From NCBI GenBank assembly GCA_003508835.1, contig PUFA01000285.1:620001-684000 (forward strand): a stretch of DNA of 64,000 nt, given 5' to 3'. The stretch comes from Eonycteris spelaea (Eukaryota > Chordata > Mammalia > Chiroptera > Pteropodidae). Under the pieces are notes generated by a model. It was not told the DNA's origin, made no database searches, and saw only the letters and a list, made by a program, of their open reading frames with translations. The first letter of the stretch is position 1. Every line of letters starts with the position of its first letter. The position numbers were made by a program, and so were the translations under genes. Shown piece by piece: positions 37,574 through 47,669 of this stretch.

Positions 37574-38754
37574 ATAGCTTTCATTCTTGATATTCAGAAT
37601 TTGTATCTTTTTCTTGATCAGTCTTGTTGGAGGTTTTATTCATCTTCTCAGAGAACTAGCTCTTGGTTTTATTGATTTTGCCCTATTGTTTTTCTGTTTT
37701 CAATTTCATTAATTTCTACTCCAGGCTATCTTCTACTTACATGGGTTTCATTTTCTCTTCTTTATCTAGTTTCTTAAGGTGAAAGCTGAGACCACTGATT
37801 TGAGGCCTTTGTTCTTTTTTTAACATAGGTCTAAGTATTTCCTCTAAGTATTATTGCTTTAGCATATTTTGATATGTTGTGTTCTTCGTTTCATTCAATT
37901 CAAAATCTTTCTAATTTCCCTTTTGACTTCTTCTTTTTCCTATGAGTTGGTTTTTTTGTTTGTTTGTTTGTTTTTGGAAATGTGCTACTTAGTTTCCGAA
38001 TGTTTGGGGATTTTTTTCAGAGATCTTTTTTTGGTAATTGATTTCTCATTATTTCCACTGTGGTCAGAGAACATATTTGTGTAATTTGGATTCTTTTTAA
38101 TTTATTGTGACTTGTTTTATTTTTCAGAATGTGATCTGACTTGGTAAATGCACCGTGTGCACTTGAAACGAATGTGTGTGTTCTACTGTTGTTGGGTGAC
38201 TACCTATTTTATAAACATCAATAGACCAAGGTGGTTGATAGTATTCAAATCTTCTGTATCCTTATAATTTTCTTTCTGCTAGTTATACCAGAATTGAGGG
38301 AGGGGTATTGAAATACCATAATCAAAGCTTGTATATTCCTTCTTACAGTTTTATTGGTTTTTACTTCATGTACAGTAGAGCCCTGATTTGGGTGCATGAA
38401 TGTTTAAGATTATATCCTCTTGGTTAATTAGGAAAAAAATCTTTATCCATGGTAATAATGTTTGTTCTGAAATCTACTTAGTCTGACACTAATATAACTA
38501 CTCCAGCTTCCTTTTGACTACTGTTGGCATGGTGTTTTTCTTTTACTTTTAACCTATTTGTTTCTTTGTTTTTCTTGTAGCCAGCATATAGTTGGGTTGC
38601 TTTTTTTTTCTCCCTATTCCAACAATCTCTGTTGTTTAATTGGGATGTTTAGGCCATTGGCATTTAATTGATATGATTAGGTTTAAATCTGGGCCTTCAT
38701 TTCTTCATGTCCAATGTTTATTTGTGGCTTTTCCATCCATCGTGGCTAGAAGTA

Positions 38755-39085
38755 GAAAGGACAGCAATAATGTCTTAATATCACTGAATACTCAGCTTGT
38801 GTTCAATTTTCCCTGAGTATCTCAAAAGTATCTTTTTATAGCTGGTATATTTGAATCAGGATCCAAATAAAGTCTACCCATTGCATTTTGCTGACGTGAT
38901 TCTTCAGTCCCTTTTAGTCTAGAGTAATGTTCCATTTCTCCTTTCTATGCCATTTTTTATTGTAGAAACTGAGTCATTTGTCCAGCAGAATTTTCTGTGT
39001 TGGAGTGATTATATCTTTGTGAGACTTTTAACCATGTTCCTCTGTGTCCCTGTATTTACTGTAAGCTGATAATTAGATGTAAAGA
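38755..39085 (-). mobile_element. Old L1 (L1ME/L1MC-like) fragment, antisense
   Basis: Diverged antisense L1 3' region with landmarks tttttatagctggtatatt, aatcaggatccaaataaag and ctgtatttactgtaagctg. No coding capacity. Confidence 0.65.
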
Positions 39086-40398
39086 ATACTTCACAGACTG
39101 TGCTGTGTGTTTAATTGTAATATATATTTATATAATTGCCAATATTGGACTAGTTGCCCTTCGAAATGGCAGAGATGGGAAGTGGTGCGAAGAGGCAAGA
39201 ATGCCAAGCTCAGGTAGGAGACCCGGAGCCTTTGTTTCCCTCCCTGCACCATGGCTCTCTCAGGCTTGATGAGAGGGAGGTCATGATGCCCTGCTGGAAC
39301 CTCCTGGATTGTTTGGGGTAGGGAGCTGGTGCCAGGTTAACAAAGGCTTTGTACTCTGGCTTCCAAAGTATGATTTGGGGACCCTCTCCCAGGCAATCAA
39401 GTCCAGGTGTGAATTCACTGCAAGGGGAAATCTTGTGTATACCTCAAAACTGATTTATTCACTCAACAAGCTGTTGGAAAGGGTCGAGTGAGCAGGTAAT
39501 GACTGAGTGAGGTCGTGGGCAACTAGTGAAAGGGCAGCTCAATTGTGGGAGGCCTTTGGATGCCATCCTGCGCTGCTGGTTCTATATTCTTGGAGGGATG
39601 TCCAGGCTGAGGGCTCTGAGGATCAAGGGCACTCTGGCAGGCTTCAAAAAGGACTGGGGGCTGTTAAGCACCTGGAAGGACAGGGCGGAGCTGGGTGTCA
39701 GAGAGGGGCAAGTATGAGCTAGCTGCACGCTTGCTTTACCCCTTTCTCTCTTGTCCAGTGCTCCCTGGGGCTGGGCAGCCTAGGCTCTTCCTTATACTTT
39801 CCTTACACCTTGCCTTTCCCTGAGGGCCTTTGGACCCCACCCCTCTTCCTATAGCTTCCCAGCTTCCTATCAGTGGCTCCCCACCTCTCCCGTCCCCTCT
39901 TGGCCCCTCGGAGCCCTTGCTCACTTTTAAATGGAACCACCTGTAGGGTGGGTGGAAACAGAGGAGAGAAGGTCAGAGAAGTTAGTTACCAGTCATGTTT
40001 GGTGAGAGGCCTCTGAGTTGTAGTATGTTCATTCATACATTTATTCATTCATGTAGATCAGTGTTCACTGGGCTACTCCTTTCACAGCAGCCCTGTGCTA
40101 GATACAACAGTAAGTATGGACAGAGGTGGGCTGTTGTTTGAACTGTATGTCAGGTCCAGAATTCCTCAGGTGAGTATGTGATAGGAGTTGAGAGGAGTTG
40201 AGAAGGTTCTGGGTGTGGCTGGGGTGACCTAGGGCAGCTAGGGTGGGAAGTGGGTGGAATCAAGTAGGTGGGTGGGGCCCTTTTGCAGGCAGGAGGAGCT
40301 TGAGGCACAAGCAGGATGGCAGAAAGACAGCAAGAGCTCCTGTGTGTGCCTGGGGGGGGCATGGACCATATGATCTGCATAGAAGGAGAAGGCTAGAT
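39086..40398. other. Intron, unassigned
   Basis: Island of G+C-richer unique sequence between L1 blocks. 40020-40120 carries an L2/MIR-like attcatacatttattcattc tract. Confidence 0.45.
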
Positions 40399-40565
40399 CA
40401 GGGGTTCTTACCTTTGGACCAATGGACCCCTGTGAAAAGCTCATGGAAATTCTGTCTCCTCCTCAGAAGGAGTTAAAATGCAAAAGCACGTTGCCCTTTG
40501 CTTCAGTTTTGGGATGTTCACTGAGCCCTGTAACATGCTCTGGGTCCCCAGGTTGAGAATACTAG
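40399..40565. mobile_element. hAT-like MITE
   Basis: Starts caggggttcttacctttgg and ends near ccccaggttgagaata, giving imperfect inverted termini. Flanks ctagat and ctagac suggest a remnant of the target duplication. The body (accaatggacccctgtg, ctcatggaaattctg) resembles a mammalian hAT-Charlie MITE. Confidence 0.6.
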
Positions 40566-40764
40566 ACTAGATTGTGGGGACATGACTCAGCTGAGGAATT
40601 CAGAGATTCTGTGGCTGCATCTGGGCTTTGAGTGGATTTAGTCATGGAAGTGAGAGGAGGTCTGGCCAGGGTGGGGAGGGCTGGCAGCTGAGCTGGCCTT
40701 TTGCCCATTGTTACCCAGGGTCTATCTGTCCTCTCCTGGGGACAGACAGTCTACAATGGACTTT

Positions 40765-43095
40765 TTTAAAAAAAATTATTTATTTTAATTAGTATACAGT
40801 ACATTGGTTAGACATCTATATAATTTGTAAAACAATCCCCCAAATTGCTCCCTCCCTCCCTTGACCCTCCACCTAGCCAACATTCCGTATGCTGTGCTCC
40901 TTATCCCTGTGACCATCTATCAGCTACTAATTTGTACTTCTTTAACCCTTCACCCCATTCTCCCAGCCCCCCAAACCCTTCTCCCCTTTGCCCATCACCA
41001 AATTGTCCACTATATTTTGAGTCTGTTTTTGATTAGTTTGATCTTTTATTCCTTAGATTCCACATACAAGTGAAATCATATAGTGTTTATCCTTCTCTGA
41101 CTTAAATACCTTCTAGGTCCATCAAAGCAATATCTTTTTCCATCCCCTTGCTTTTAGTCTGTGTGTGTCTTTTAATCTGAAGTGAGTCTTTTATAGGCAG
41201 CATATGTAGGGGTCTTGTTTTCTTATCCTTTCATCCACTCTGTCTTTTGGTTGGAGCACTTCATTCTTTTCCATTTAAGGCATTTATTGATAGGAATGTA
41301 GTTGTTACCATTCTTTATTCCTGTTTTTGATACATGTGTTTTCTTCTTAAAGAAGTCCCTCCAACATTTCCTGTAATACTGGCTTGGTGGTGATAAATTC
41401 CTTTAGCTTATTTTTGTCTGAGAAGCTCTTTATTTGTCCTTCAACTCTAAATGATAACTTTACTGGATAATATATTCTTGGATGTAGCTCCTGGGTCTTC
41501 GTCCTTCTGAATATTTTTTGCCAAGCCCTTCTGCCCTGCATAGTTTCTTTTGAGAAATCAACTGCCAGTCTTATGAGTGTTCGTTATAGGTAACGATCTT
41601 GCTGCTTTTAATATTCTTTCTTTGTCTTTAACCTTTGGCATTTTAATTATCATGTGTCTTGGTGTGGGCCTCTTTGGATCCCTGATTTTGGAATTCTCTA
41701 GCCCTGAGATTTTTTTATTTGTATTCCATTTCCTTCACCAGGTTAGGGAAGTTTTCCATCCTTATTTCTTCAATCAGCTGTTCACCATCTTGATTTTCTT
41801 TAGTTACGGCAATGAGACGGATATTTGGACCCTTAATAATGCCCTGTATTCTCCTTAAATTATTTTTGTAGTCTTGGCATCTTATCTCTTTCCATTCTGA
41901 TTGAGTGTCCTTGGCTTTCTCATCCTCTAGATAGGGCATTTTGGTCCTTTTTTTATTCACTTTGTTTATTCCTTTGTTCTATTTATTTAATATACTCATC
42001 TCAGATGTGTTCTTCAATTTCAGACTGATTCCCTTTTATAATTTCCATTTCCATTTTTATATTTTTTATCTCTTTGTTGGAGTTCTCTACACTTCTCAAA
42101 AGTTCATTGAGCATCTTTATAACCAGTGTGTTGAACTCTGCATCTGTTAGATTACTTGACTCCATTATATCTGGATCTCTGTTCTCTTCTCTCACATGGT
42201 TTCTGTGTCTTTGTCTTCCCATTTGGTTGCCTTTCCATGTCTGTTTCTGTGTAGTAAGCAAAGCTCCTAAGTCTCCCAGGCTTATTAGTGTGGATTTGTG
42301 AAGTAGGTGTCCAGGGGCACAGTCCTGAGAGGGGTTCAGCTACAGGCCAAATTTAGCCCAAGCCTCTACCCTCTGGGGTCACCTGTTAAGATTCAACAAG
42401 CAAAACCCACAGATGCTGTGCTTATAGTTGCCTCAAAAGGCCCACCAGAAACAGAGGCCAGCTGCCTCCACTGTAAGTCTAGGCACTGCTCAGCAAGGAG
42501 CACCTGACTCACTGAGGATATACTTGGATGTGGCTTGGGTGGGGACGCGAATTGGGGGAGGCAGGGTTTCAGGGAATTCTCTGGGTGGAGAGACCTCTGT
42601 TGTCCAGTTTGATGACCTCACAGCTATGGCGGTGCTGTGTCCGGTGCACTGGTATAGGGGAGAGCTTAGCAGAGAACAATGCTTACCATCGGCATTTCTG
42701 TGTGAGTCTTGCCTTGGCCCTCACTCCAGCACTGTCTTCCTAAAAGTCCCTGGTGCCCCCTGTGCAGTTGAATCGGCACTGGTGTTCAGAGCGAGCAGGT
42801 CTGTCACCGTGAAAATCCGCTCACAGACACGGCCTGAGAGGCTTCTGCCGCTAGCACTGCTGCTGCCTCCTTCTCACTCAGTGCTCCAGACCAGGCAGCC
42901 CCATTTCTTCACCACTTCCGACCTCCTGCCATTGCAGGGTGATTTCTTGGATTTCTCCCTAGTTGTATGTCTTGTTCCTCTAGATCCCAGGCAATTTTTC
43001 CTTGCTGCTTGCTCCTTGTTTCTGTCACAACTTTGATTTGGCCGCCCAAGTGATGAACAGAGCCTCTGTCATCTGTACCATGTTTCCCCCTCCAT
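40765..43095 (-). mobile_element. L1 element with 5' UTR and ORF1 but ORF2 mostly deleted
   Basis: 2.3-kb L1 on the minus strand. The poly(A) appears as T-rich sequence at 40765. The 3' UTR runs to about 41115, then a few hundred bases of N-terminal ORF2 to about 41340, then ORF1 from about 41340 to 42261, then a roughly 830-bp 5' UTR to 43095. It is flanked by the direct repeat aatggacttt at 40755-40764 and 43096-43105. ORF2 (normally about 3.8 kb) is nearly absent, with a junction near 41100-41140. The presence of both ends and a target duplication suggests the deletion arose within an otherwise complete element, or before insertion. Confidence 0.83.
41347..42261 (-). pseudogene. L1 ORF1 remnant (broken)
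   Basis: Reading on the minus strand, three open pieces cover the L1 ORF1 protein. The N-terminal piece (42261-42001) contains REENRDPDIMESSNL and a coiled-coil-like stretch NKEIKNIKMEMEI. The middle piece (41960-41715) contains IRLIAVTKENQDGEQLIEE. The C-terminal piece (41541-41347) contains KLSFRVEGQIKSFSDKNK and KEFITTKPVLQEML. ORF1p is the RNA-binding chaperone of L1. Frameshifts and stops separate the pieces, so no full protein is made. Confidence 0.85.
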
Positions 43096-43224
43096 AATGG
43101 ACTTTCTTCATCCAAGTTGCAGCAGCTTATTAGGCCAGCAGCCAGGCTTTCTTTATGCCTCTCAACTCCTACCCACTTGTCTACACCAGAAAGAAAACGA
43201 ACAGCACCACCACCATCTGAAAGT

Positions 43225-43440
43225 GCCATGCTCTAGACATGCTCTGAGCATTTTATGTACATTAACTCATGAAATCTTCATGGCAGTGCTATGAGGTAGT
43301 ATCTTATTAGCTCCATTTTACAGGTCAGAGAACTGAGGCAGAGAGAGGGGAAATAATCCACTCAAGGTCACATAGCCAGTAAGTAGAGGGACTGGTTTTG
43401 AACCCAGAACCTAGTGCTCTTACCCAGTATGCTGTCCTGC
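43225..43440 (-). mobile_element. MIR, nearly full length
   Basis: gagcattttatgtacattaa, tgctatgaggtagtatctta, ccattttacaggtcagagaa, ctgaggcagagagagg, caaggtcacatagccagtaa and ttttgaacccagaacc follow the reverse MIR consensus closely. Confidence 0.9.
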
Positions 43441-43940
43441 TGGGTGCCAGGGTAGACACTCAACAATTCGTCATTTAATGAATGTGAAGGAGCCTCTGTC
43501 TCACTTCAAATGAAGTTTTCAAAAAATTCACCCGTAGTGGCCCTCACTTCCAGGACATATAGGAATTTGAGCAGCAAAGAGAAAGATATTTCCAGAAAAG
43601 GGCCTTACAATTTGGAGAGCTGCTCTCCAGGCTTCTGCATGGGCTCTGGCAATCTCTTCCCACGGCCTTTTATCTTTTGGATACCCAGAGGAGGGGCTGG
43701 CACTGGTGTTTTCAGTGAATGAGGCATCCTTGGCTTTAATTATCATTATTAAATTGCATGTAAATAAATATATTACATAAAAATAAGCACCATTGTTATA
43801 AATGACTTTCTATAGTGCTCCCTTCACCCCCTCCGTTTTCTTTTCCAAATGTTTTACTATCTAGCACAGTATCTGGCCTATCGTAGACCCCCAGTAAATG
43901 TTGAGGAATGGGTAGATAGATGTGTGAGTGGATGTATAGG

Positions 43941-44096
43941 TGGGTGGGTGAATGGATGGATGGATGGATGGTGGATGGAGGTGGAGATGGGTGGATGGAT
44001 GGGTGGATGGGATGGTGGATGGAGGTGGGGATGGGTGGGCGGATGGGTGGATGGGATGGTGGATGGAGGTGGGGATGGGTGGATGGATGGGTGGAT
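43941..44096 (+). repeat. GGAT-rich minisatellite with 44-bp units
   Basis: A (TGGA)n-like tract matures into three 44-bp units at 43965-44008, 44009-44052 and 44053-44096, each of the form gggatggtggatggaggtgg followed by ggatgggtggNtggatgggt-like sequence. The G-rich strand has many GGG runs. Unit differences are few, so the array is young and probably length-variable. Confidence 0.9.
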
Positions 44097-44389
44097 GGCG
44101 AATGGGTTGAGTAGAAGGATATTTCTCATAGCCTTCCGAAACTAGAACTTTTTCTGGTCTTTGGACTGTGGGCACTGAAAAGACATCCCATGTCTCCATG
44201 CCTCTATCACTTGTGCCTTCTCCTACATCCCTTCCATCTTCTCAGTTGCTATCACCCGCACAGTTGCGGGATGCTTGGCACATCCTTATTCTTATAGATG
44301 CCACTGGGCTGTCAACATCCCTGAGTGAGGGTTTCCCAAGGACACACTGACTATTACCTGGTTCTGGGCTGAGCACATCATGTAGATCC

Positions 44390-44525
44390 TGTATATGCCA
44401 CAGCAGCTGTGCGGTCGTATTATTGTTGTTTCAAGTTGAGGAAATGGCCCAAGGGCATGTCCGTGAAGACTGGGGCCAGGATCCGAGGTTGGGTCTGTGC
44501 TGGTTTACTCGCAGCAGTTCCAGGT
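44390..44525 (-). mobile_element. MIR fragment
   Basis: Diverged reverse MIR: attattgttgtttcaagttg, aggaaatggcccaagggca and the tract to about 44525. Confidence 0.45.
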
Positions 44526-44866
44526 CATGAGTCACCGACGTAACCAGTCACACACTCTGGGCTTGTGCCTATGTCCCTGGGCCTTAAACCCAGCAGGCTT
44601 TGGGGATTAGTGGCAGGGAAATGTCATCGTGCGATACTGGTGGCTCCTGGCTCAAACATATCACGTTATCTTCAGGACTCGGCAGATTTCTGCTTCCCTG
44701 TGGGCACTGAGGTGCATTATCTTCACAGCTATGGGGCTGGCCATTCTTGGGGCTTATTGCTGGAAACCTGAAGTGTGAAGTCCCTATGCATGCCTGCTGG
44801 AGGCTATGTGAGCAGTCTTGGCATGTGGGCAACACATGCACAGTGCCCTGGAGGGCATCTCTGACA

Positions 44867-44878
44867 CCCCCCCCCCCA
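44867..44878. repeat. Poly(C) run
   Basis: A run of about eleven or twelve C. Length is unreliable in most sequencing methods. Confidence 0.85.
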
Positions 44879-45314
44879 CCCTAACATACACAGGAGTTAC
44901 ACATGTACAGGTCTCCAAAATCCATGAGCTCACAAAAGTGTGAGTAGCCTGCTATGACAGGGATACCTGCTCCGTCGCATCTTTGGTGGGCGGGCTGCAC
45001 TGATGTAGCCTATGGTTGCCATACAGGGTCGCAGGCCCACCATGGTCTCATTGTCCAGATTTTTCACTGTAAACTGGATGCCCAAGCTTTAATGTGAAAA
45101 CTCTGAATGTTGACTTGTTAGACCAAATATTTTTAAATGCTGTGAGTTTGGCCAAAATACGTCTTAGGTTACCACTTGTGATCTCTGTCTGAACCCAGAG
45201 ATGCAGTCCACAGGGTTGCCAAGACAGAGCCCTGGAAAGTGTCGAGGGGTCCCAGAAGTAAAGACTCATTGCTGGCTCTTGGAGCCAGGGGCTTAAGGGT
45301 GCATTAGGGAGAAG

Positions 45315-45505
45315 GGACCGTCTCCTTTGCCTAGTGAGGCACTAGTGCCAGCACCTTTTCATCTATTACCTGCTCTTGTCTTTCCACCATACTGGGAGGT
45401 GGATAAAGGAATTATTGTTGTTATTATTGTTTGTATTTTACAGCTGACTCAGTTGAGGTAGCATGGAATTAAGTGGTTTGCCTACATACTCGCAGCTGAC
45501 TTGTG
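45315..45505 (-). mobile_element. MIR fragment
   Basis: ccttttcatctattacctgc, ttattattgtttgtatttta, cagctgactcagttgaggta: reverse MIR. Confidence 0.7.
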
Positions 45506-45753
45506 GCCGTCAAGGCTAGGTGGCATCCTTGGATTTCCATCCCATTCTAGTTTTTCCTCTTGTTCCACAGCCTATGTCCTGTCTCCTCTGCCTTAGCATA
45601 GAGCCTATGGGAGAGATCTGCAAAAAAAAAGAAAGAAAAAAGAATTAATATTTTGGAGGAAGAGGCCAGCCTGTTGCAGAACTGATCTGGGTGACCCTGG
45701 TCAGGGGTGTGGGAGAGGCAGAGTTGCAATGTGGCAAATATAATACAGATCCG

Positions 45754-45852
45754 CAGTTCAATTTGGACCTCAGATAAATAAATGTAACATTTAGGACAAC
45801 TTTGACATTTCAGTTTTTTTTGTTGTTTATCTGAAGTTCAGGTTTTACCTGG
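45754..45852. repeat. Imperfect palindrome, MITE-like
   Basis: The left arm (45754-45782, with cagttcaatttggacct and cagataaataa) is an imperfect inverted match of the right arm (45823-45851, with gttgtttatctgaagttca). The loop is about 40 bases. Similar palindromic tracts occur in mammalian fossil DNA transposons. A related short tract may lie near 45010-45080. Confidence 0.55.
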
Positions 45853-45859
45853 GTGACCC

Positions 45860-46700
45860 ATATTTATCTGGTAGCTTCAGGGCGAGGGTGTTTGGGCATG
45901 GGGTGGGGTTGGGGGTAGGCAATTTCATCTCTGTGTGGGGGTTTGTGAAATATAGAAGACACACAAAGACATGAGCGGTGGCAGCAGAGAGCCCTGTCAT
46001 TCTGCCTCCTGCCAAAGCCTGTAGGACAGTGACCTGCATCATCCCACAGCCCAGCCCCTGGTAGCCAGGCCCCTCCGACCATACTCCTTTACCTGCTCCT
46101 GGCCTCTAATCAGGTGAAGTGTGCTGCTGGGCACCTGAGGAAGGGAAGGTGAAGCACCAGGCAGGGAGGGAAGTTAACCTTGGATCCAGGAGGCCACTGG
46201 CTGCTGAGTATTGATTGCTTTGAAATAACAACTCAATCTAATACAGGCCAACTAGAAGGCAGATAGTAATTATTCATCAGATACACTGTTTCCTATTTCC
46301 TTTCCTGTGGCCTGGGCCTGAGCTCCACCACCTTTTGTTGTTAGATTGCTTGAAAATGCATTTATCATCCCACCCTTTCTTGCCTAGGTGAAGGGGCAGG
46401 TGTGGGGGAGCCATCCAGGATGCTGAGGAAGACCGAGTGGCCCCTAAAGGGCTCTTGGAGGAAAGGTATTCCACTGTTTCCAGAATAGTGGAAGCCCAGC
46501 GGATGGCCCAGCCTGAGAGTCCCGAGGTCCGAGTGCTTGCCTGGCTGATCTAATCCTGTGGTTTGCTTGGCTGCAGAACAGGGTCCTCTCCTGGTCAGCC
46601 AGGAGTGTGCTGTGACTAAAGAAGCAGTGGGAAGAGTGTAGGCTCTGTGCTAGGGTCTGGCCATTCACTTTTGTGCCTCCTCTGACTTATCTGATAAACC
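45860..46700. other. Intron, unassigned
   Basis: Unique sequence up to the galectin retrocopy. The block 46190-46290 (gagtattgattgctttgaaa; gtaattattcatcagat) is repeat-free and AT-rich. Confidence 0.45.
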
Positions 46701-46705
46701 TCATT

Positions 46706-46720
46706 AAAACAGAAGAAAGA
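46706..46720. repeat. Target-site duplication, 5' copy, of the galectin retrocopy
   Basis: The 15-mer aaaacagaagaaaga sits just upstream of the galectin retrocopy, preceded by ATT. The ATT/AAAA junction matches the L1 endonuclease preference (TT/AAAA), indicating L1-driven retrotransposition. Confidence 0.9.
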
Positions 46721-47538
46721 GAAATGAGCTTCCCAGAGGAAGACAGGACAAAGTCAGACCTACAGATCCCATGCACATGGTATATGTGCTTCACTATTGG
46801 TTTTTCAGTAACAATCAAAGGGAAATCTGCGTGAGCTCACACTGCATGTGGGTTTCCTCACTGGAACTGAAGAGAACTCAGGCATCGCCTTTCACTTCCA
46901 AGTGTACTTTAGCAAATGTGTGGTGATTAACAGCCATGAGTGTGGGGGCTGGAAATGTGAGGGGGGAGATCCTCAAATGCTCTTTGTGGAAGGCCAACAA
47001 TTTGACCTGCACATCTTGGTGCTACATAATGAATACCAGGCAATGGTAAATGGCAACCAATGTTATAATTTTCCCCATCGGCTCAAGCCAGGATCTGTAC
47101 AGATGGTGCAGGTGTGAAGTCAGATACACCCTGACCTCAGTGTATATCTGCTAGAGAGGGATGTGATCAGACTCCCCATTGTCAAGAAAATCTAGATCTT
47201 CCATCTTAGTCAGCGGTCTCCAACCTTTTCGGCACCAGGGTGTGGTGCTCCTGTGAGAATCTAATGCCTGAAGATCTGAAGTGGAGCTGAGGCGGTGATG
47301 CTAGCACTGGGGAGCAGCTGCAATACAAATGGAGCTTTGCTTGCTTGTCCACTGCTCACCTCTTGCTGTGCGGCCCAGTTCCTAACAGTCCACGGACCCG
47401 TACCAGTCTGCGTCCCAGGGGTTGGAACCCCTGATCTAAGTGACCATGTGATTCCCAGAGCTCACTAATGGAATGGGTTCCCCTCATCCTTTCCTACACT
47501 TGGTTATTACAACTCCTGAAAATTAAAAAAAAAAAAAA
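46721..47538 (+). pseudogene. Processed pseudogene of a CLC/galectin-13/14-type galectin
   Basis: Retrocopy of a prototype galectin of the Charcot-Leyden crystal / placental galectin group. The clear part starts near 46848 and reads GIAFHFQVYFSKCVV, NSHECGGWK, DLHILVLHNEYQAMVNGNQ and YNFPHRLKPGSVQMVQV, which aligns with the carbohydrate-recognition domain of those galectins. Exon-2-like sequence (VTIKGK) sits upstream at about 46808 in another frame, so a frameshift and small deletion lie between about 46831 and 46845. A TGA at 47115 stands where a Trp codon is expected. The exon boundary before the MVNG motif has no intron. The copy ends in about 16-18 A at 47525-47542 and is flanked by a 15-bp direct repeat. 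A hAT element interrupts the 3' UTR. It is dead, with the same orientation as PEMT. The exact parent gene is uncertain. Confidence 0.88.
47211..47433. mobile_element. hAT-type non-autonomous DNA transposon inside the galectin retrocopy
   Basis: 223-bp element with terminal inverted repeats: left end CAGCGGTCTCCAACC, right end GGTTGGAACCCCTG. It is flanked by an imperfect 8-bp target duplication, atcttagt at 47203-47210 and atctaagt at 47434-47441 (7 of 8 match). An 8-bp duplication with CAG..CTG termini is the hAT hallmark. No transposase remains. The body looks like an internally deleted member of a mammalian hAT MITE family. Because it splits the galectin 3' UTR, it must have moved after the galectin retroposition. 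Confidence 0.88.
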
Positions 47539-47553
47539 AAAACAGAAGAAAGA
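47539..47553. repeat. Target-site duplication, 3' copy, of the galectin retrocopy
   Basis: The same 15-mer aaaacagaagaaaga directly follows the poly(A) tract of the galectin retrocopy. The first few A bases cannot be separated from the tail, so at least 11 bases (cagaagaaaga) are diagnostic. Confidence 0.9.
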
Positions 47554-47669
47554 CTGCTTCAGGGGACAGACTCAAGATGTCATGGTGTAGTACATGGAAG
47601 AGTCTGCCAGGGTACGGACGTTGGCAGCCATTCTAATTTGTCCCTAGAGCTCAGATTCATCAAGGACAG

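Larger units (their letters stand above)
36020..38700 (-). mobile_element. L1 ORF2 region, antisense, twice interrupted
   Basis: Antisense L1 reverse-transcriptase region from about 36020 to 36519 and again from 36861 to 38700. Landmarks are cagcaatgtttcatag, gttgagtaggatgg, ggaatgaaacccacttg and gtggtcagagaacatat. It is interrupted by an unidentified 341-bp segment at 36520-36860 and by a short nested L1 end at 37486-37573. Many stops; dead. Confidence 0.85.

Noticed and set aside
43905..44096. CRISPR-like array
   Set aside because: The units are contiguous tandem repeats without unique spacers, and the sequence is mammalian.
43849..44199. Open frames on both strands with repeated His-Pro-Ser-Ile or Trp-Met-Asp-Gly-type residues
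   Set aside because: They are translations of the GGAT minisatellite; any periodic repeat without stops gives open frames in several frames.
46848..47117. Functional galectin gene
   Set aside because: The upstream exon-2 part is in another frame, a stop replaces a conserved Trp, introns are missing, and the copy has a poly(A) tail and target duplications, so it is a processed pseudogene.
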